From NCBI GenBank assembly GCA_005773755.1, contig SXHE01000719.1, positions 1 to 8,774 of the forward strand: a DNA stretch of 8,774 nucleotides. Direction: 5' to 3'. The number at the start of each line of letters is the position of its first letter. Position 1 is the first letter of the stretch. Position numbers and translations under genes: made by a program. The notes under the pieces were generated by a model. That model ran no database searches. It was not told the origin of the DNA and saw only the letters and a program-made list of their open reading frames with translations. This DNA is from Planctomycetia bacterium (GTDB lineage: Bacteria > Planctomycetota > Planctomycetia > Gemmatales > Gemmataceae). Positions 5,713 through 8,774 of the stretch are shown here, in pieces.

Positions 5713-7077
5713 ATGTTCAGGGTGACGGGCGGAAGCGGTTCGGATTGCACAGGCGAGACACGGCGCACGTTCCTTCAAGCGGGCGTGCTCGGCGTCGGCG
5801 GGCTGGCGCTCGGCGACTTCTTGCGCGCCAAGGCGAGCGACGAACACAAGGTCAAGCACGTCGACGGCGCGAGCGTCATCCTGTTCTGGATGAGCGGCGG
5901 GCCGGGGCACATGGAGACGTGGGACCCGAAGCCGGACGCGGTCGCGCAGTTCCGCGGGCCGTTCGGTGCGATCAAGACGAGCGTGCCCGGCATTCAGTTC
6001 GGCGAGTTGTGTCCGGAAGAGGCGAAGGTCGCGGACAAGCTCGCGATCCTGCGCGGCGTCAACCACGGCTCCGGCGACCACACGAAGGGCAACCACTGGA
6101 TGCTGACCGGCTTCGAGGGGCCGGCGTTCAACGTGCCGAACTTCAACGTGCAGCAGCGGCCGTGCATGGGCAGCGCCGCCGCGAAGCTCGTCGGCGCGCG
6201 CAAGGCCGGGCTGCCGCCCTACGCCGCGGTGCCGCACCTGCGCGGCGGCACGGACAACTTCTTCCACTACGCCGCGTACCTCGGTCGCGGGTACAACCCG
6301 TTCGTCACGGAGTCCGACCCGAACGAGGCGAACTTCCGCGTGCGGAACCTGTCGCTCGCCCCGGACGTGCCCATCGGCCGGCTCGAAGACCGCAGACACC
6401 TGCTGGGAGCGCTCGACGCGAACAAGCGTGCGGTCGATTCGAGCAGCGTCAACCTCGACCCGCACGCCGCGCGCGCGTTTTCGCTGCTCACCAGCAAGGA
6501 GACCGCGCGGGCGTTCGACATCGCCACGGAACCGAAGGCGGTGCGCGACGCCTACGGCCGGCACACCTTCGGTCAGAGCGCGCTGCTGGCGCGGCGGTTG
6601 GTCGAAGCCGGCGTTACCTTCGTGACGGTGAACTGTCAGCCGTGGGACCACCACGGCACCGCGAACCGGCTCGCCACGAAACCCGGCGCGGAACTGCTCA
6701 TCCCGCCCTTCGACCGTGCGCTGGCGGCTCTCATTCGCGACTTGATCGACCGCGGCCTATACGAGCGCACGTTGGTGGTGGCGATGGGCGAGTTCGGCCG
6801 CACGCCGCGCATGAACCCCGAAGGCGGTCGCGACCACTGGGGTAACGTGTTCAGCGTGCTCATGGGCTGCGGGTCGATGAAGATGGGTCAAACGGTCGGC
6901 CGCAGCAACCCGCGCGGCGAGCACCCCGCGGACCGCCCCGTATCACCACAGGACGTGACCGCGACCGTGTTCAAGCACCTCGGCATCGACGCCCGTAAGG
7001 TTCACTTCCGCGACGGCCTGGAGCGCCCGACCGCGCTCGTGGAGACGGGCGAACCGGTCCGCGAGTTGTTCAAGTAA
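5713..7077 (+). CDS. DUF1501 family protein with Tat signal (second paralogue)
   Basis: The 454-residue product is a second DUF1501 protein, distant from the first in the window. Residues 16-21 (TRRTFL) carry the twin-arginine motif followed by QAGVLGVGGLALGDFL, so Tat export is likely. Conserved motifs are SGGPGHMETWDPKP (61-74), NHGSGDHTKGNHWMLTG (117-133), QPWDHHG (309-315), GEFGRTP (359-365) and GGRDHW (371-376); the His/Asp residues are candidates for metal binding in the alkaline phosphatase-like fold. The reaction is not known for the family. The start is chosen at ATG 5713, giving the MFRV... beginning I recall as common for planctomycete DUF1501 proteins; the frame is open to 5596 but the extra residues show no signal. 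There is no clear Shine-Dalgarno site (only CGGAAC about 8 nt upstream), so translation may start weakly or without one. A candidate promoter lies 40-68 nt upstream. It converges with the gene on the minus strand, 133 nt away. Confidence 0.94.
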   Translation: MFRVTGGSGSDCTGETRRTFLQAGVLGVGGLALGDFLRAKASDEHKVKHVDGASVILFWMSGGPGHMETWDPKPDAVAQFRGPFGAIKTSVPGIQFGELCPEEAKVADKLAILRGVNHGSGDHTKGNHWMLTGFEGPAFNVPNFNVQQRPCMGSAAAKLVGARKAGLPPYAAVPHLRGGTDNFFHYAAYLGRGYNPFVTESDPNEANFRVRNLSLAPDVPIGRLEDRRHLLGALDANKRAVDSSSVNLDPHAARAFSLLTSKETARAFDIATEPKAVRDAYGRHTFGQSALLARRLVEAGVTFVTVNCQPWDHHGTANRLATKPGAELLIPPFDRALAALIRDLIDRGLYERTLVVAMGEFGRTPRMNPEGGRDHWGNVFSVLMGCGSMKMGQTVGRSNPRGEHPADRPVSPQDVTATVFKHLGIDARKVHFRDGLERPTALVETGEPVRELFK

Positions 7078-7186
7078 CGAGCGACGACGCAAGAGGCCGC
7101 GATCACGAATGGTGACGCGATGTGCCGGCTCAGGGCCCGGCGCGTTCACGAGCAACAGTTGGTCGAGGACATCGAACCTCGCGCCA

Positions 7187-7204
7187 CGGATCGTACCGGA
7201 TCGT
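7187..7204. repeat. Short tandem direct repeat, 10-bp period
   Basis: CGGATCGT occurs twice (7187-7194 and 7197-7204) with AC between, giving a period of one helical turn. It lies in the 133-nt gap between the two convergent genes, just before the minus-strand stop codon. No terminator with a T-run is evident in this gap. The repeat may be chance. Confidence 0.4.
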
Positions 7205-7210
7205 TCTGAG

Positions 7211-8774
7211 TCACCGCGCGGGCGGGACCGTTGCGAGCAGCACGCGCAGCGACTGGGGGGCGGGCGCGTCGGTGCGGAACCGCAGGTCGCCGGTGCGGTC
7301 GGGCACCGCTTCCCACCCGCGAACGCGGTCCGGGCTGGCGGTCCAGCCGGATGCCGGGCGCACGCGCACCTCGTCGCCCGCGCCCCGTGTACCGTGGACC
7401 CGCGGCCACGTCGGGTCGAAGGCGATCGGGTCCGTGGGCTTGGCCGGCGCGGGAACCGTCGCGGAGCCGGTCCACTCGACCGCGCCCTCCTTCGCGCCGG
7501 AACGGAGCCACACCTGCACGCGCCCGGTGCTCTGTCCCCACGCGATCACGTCCGGCCCGCGCACGTCTAGCACGCGCGCCCCCGGCACGGTGAACTCGAC
7601 CAGCGGGAGCGGCTCCTTCGCCACCCACGACACGACGCCGCTGGCGTCCGCGCGCTGCGGGCCGACGTGCCACGCGGTCACAGAGCGGGCCAGTGGCTGC
7701 TCGGTCGCGCGCAGCACCGGGCGCAGCTCGCCCACCGCGCCGGACACGGGCCGGTACGCCCGCACGGTGGCGTTCGGATCGAGCTTCAGATCGGGCACCG
7801 TGACGAAGTCCTTGTCCTTGAGCGCCTCGGGCGGGAAGTCGATCAGCCCGCCGAACCCGACGGATTCGAGCGTGACCCGCGCGGCCCGCAGCCCGTACAC
7901 GGCTTCCGTCTCGCCGGTCACGGTGCCGAACGCGACGCGCGGGAACCGCAGCACCGGTTGGCGCGTCAGCGGTTTGCGCGGCGCGCACTCCAGCACCACC
8001 ACGAACCGACCCGCGACGGGGGCCTGGAAGTCGAGCCGCAACGAGCGGAACGCGCCCTTCGCGTCGGCGAGCGCCCAGTCGCGCAGGGCGACCGGCCCGG
8101 CCGGTGCGTCGGCGGTACGGGCCGCGACCCGCAGCACTTCGAGTTCCGCGGGCACCTCGAACCGCAGCCCGGCAACCGCGCCCTGCTCGACGCGCACCAG
8201 GTACGCGGCGGTCAGGTCGGCCCCGCTCTCGGTCACGTCCCAGAGGGCGCACTCGCGCACCTTCACGACCGCCGCGCCGCCGGCCCCCTCGCGCCAGCGC
8301 AGATACACCAGCTTCGCGCCGCCCAGATCGGCCTCGACGGTGGTGCGGTCCCCGGTCGCAACGGTCTGCCGCCCGACGCGGCCCACGAGTGCCGGCTGCC
8401 GCGCGACACCGGGCAGGCTCGCGGTCAGCTTCACGGCCGGCACTTCGGGCACGCCGAACCGCAGTTCGCGGTCGGGTCCGGTGGCCGTGATCGTCGCGGC
8501 GAACCGCACCTCGACCTCGTGCCGCCCCGGTCCGCCGAGCGCGACCGTGTACAGGTCGGGCCGGGCCGCGACCGGGAACGCCGGCGCGCCGTCCACGGTC
8601 GCGCGCTCCAGCCGCGCCCCGTCCAGCGGCAGTGACACCGCGTTGTCACCCGCGCGGAAGGCGTGGACCACGAACTTCGCCGTGACCCGCGCCCCGGTGT
8701 CGTCGGCCCGCACGTCGTACTCCGCGGCCGTGACCACCGCGGCCGGTGGCTGCGGCTTCGCCAGCGCGTCGAGC
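7211..8774 (-). CDS. Large protein of unknown function, C-terminal 520 residues (5' end outside window)
   Basis: The minus-strand frame is open from 8773 to a TGA at 7213-7211. It begins in mid-gene with LDALAKPQPPAAVVTAAEYDV; the GTG at 8737 is probably an internal Val. The visible part alternates short Val/Arg/Leu-rich strands with Gly/Pro/Asp turns (for example FVVHAFRAGDNAVSLPL, RHEVEVRFAATITATG, GRFVVVLECAPRKPL), which suggests several beta-sandwich-like modules. No transmembrane segment, catalytic motif or Cys cluster is seen. Two stretches, around 8500-8700 and 7920-8060, each read as strand-turn-strand ending in (V/E)(V/L)(R/E)(F/C)A, so internal repetition is possible but not proven. 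The style resembles long planctomycete hypothetical proteins acting outside the cytoplasm; this is recollection, not a family assignment. Coding is supported by the length of the frame, a plausible amino-acid composition and near-exclusive G/C third positions. It ends 133 nt from the convergent DUF1501 gene. Confidence 0.85.
   Translation of the reverse strand, partial: LDALAKPQPPAAVVTAAEYDVRADDTGARVTAKFVVHAFRAGDNAVSLPLDGARLERATVDGAPAFPVAARPDLYTVALGGPGRHEVEVRFAATITATGPDRELRFGVPEVPAVKLTASLPGVARQPALVGRVGRQTVATGDRTTVEADLGGAKLVYLRWREGAGGAAVVKVRECALWDVTESGADLTAAYLVRVEQGAVAGLRFEVPAELEVLRVAARTADAPAGPVALRDWALADAKGAFRSLRLDFQAPVAGRFVVVLECAPRKPLTRQPVLRFPRVAFGTVTGETEAVYGLRAARVTLESVGFGGLIDFPPEALKDKDFVTVPDLKLDPNATVRAYRPVSGAVGELRPVLRATEQPLARSVTAWHVGPQRADASGVVSWVAKEPLPLVEFTVPGARVLDVRGPDVIAWGQSTGRVQVWLRSGAKEGAVEWTGSATVPAPAKPTDPIAFDPTWPRVHGTRGAGDEVRVRPASGWTASPDRVRGWEAVPDRTGDLRFRTDAPAPQSLRVLLATVPPAR

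Noticed and set aside
5368..6654. 428-residue minus-strand open frame opposite the second DUF1501 gene and small gene B
   Set aside because: It overlaps two better supported plus-strand genes and shows no domain or ribosome binding site.
7124..7141. GCCGG...CCGGC inverted repeat between the convergent genes
   Set aside because: It has a 5-bp stem and no T-run on either side; such pairs are common by chance at this GC content.
7146..8252. 368-residue minus-strand frame overlapping the large unknown gene
   Set aside because: It is extremely Arg/Gly/Ala-rich and out of frame with the longer, more protein-like frame that spans the window end.

Overview
The window reads as a GC-rich chromosomal segment of a planctomycete, most likely a member of the Gemmataceae. 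This rests on two DUF1501 proteins with twin-arginine signals, G/C-dominated third codon positions, unknown secreted proteins of a planctomycete style, and short intergenic gaps. No rRNA, tRNA, CRISPR array, transposase or phage gene is visible. The lineage is an inference from gene content.

Region 1 (1-2254, + strand) is a two-gene signalling operon. It starts inside a hybrid sensor histidine kinase: part of the dimerisation helix, the ATPase domain and a C-terminal receiver are visible. The kinase stop overlaps, as ATGA, the start of a receiver-HDOD protein. That second receiver keeps its phospho-acceptor Asp but has lost the usual Thr/Ser and Lys. Its HD half keeps a full H...HD...H...HH...D ligand pattern. 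A phosphorelay from kinase to this output protein is plausible but not shown.

Region 2 (2264-3271, - strand) is a small secreted protein of unknown function. It converges with the HDOD gene (9 nt between stops) and diverges from the next gene across 246 nt that carry candidate promoters for both directions.

Region 3 (3518-7077, + strand) holds two divergent DUF1501 paralogues of almost equal length (452 and 454 aa). Between them lie two very small two-helix membrane proteins with a matching layout and a Pro-rich tail. A strong hairpin terminator follows the first DUF1501 gene. The small genes have good Shine-Dalgarno sites and a looser codon choice than their neighbours. The second DUF1501 gene has its own plausible promoter. 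This cassette is the least explained arrangement in the window.

Region 4 (7211-8774, - strand) is the C-terminal 520 residues of a large protein of unknown function, apparently beta-rich, convergent with the second DUF1501 gene. Its N-terminus lies beyond the window.

The long overlapping open frames on the opposite strands are GC-bias shadows of these eight genes.
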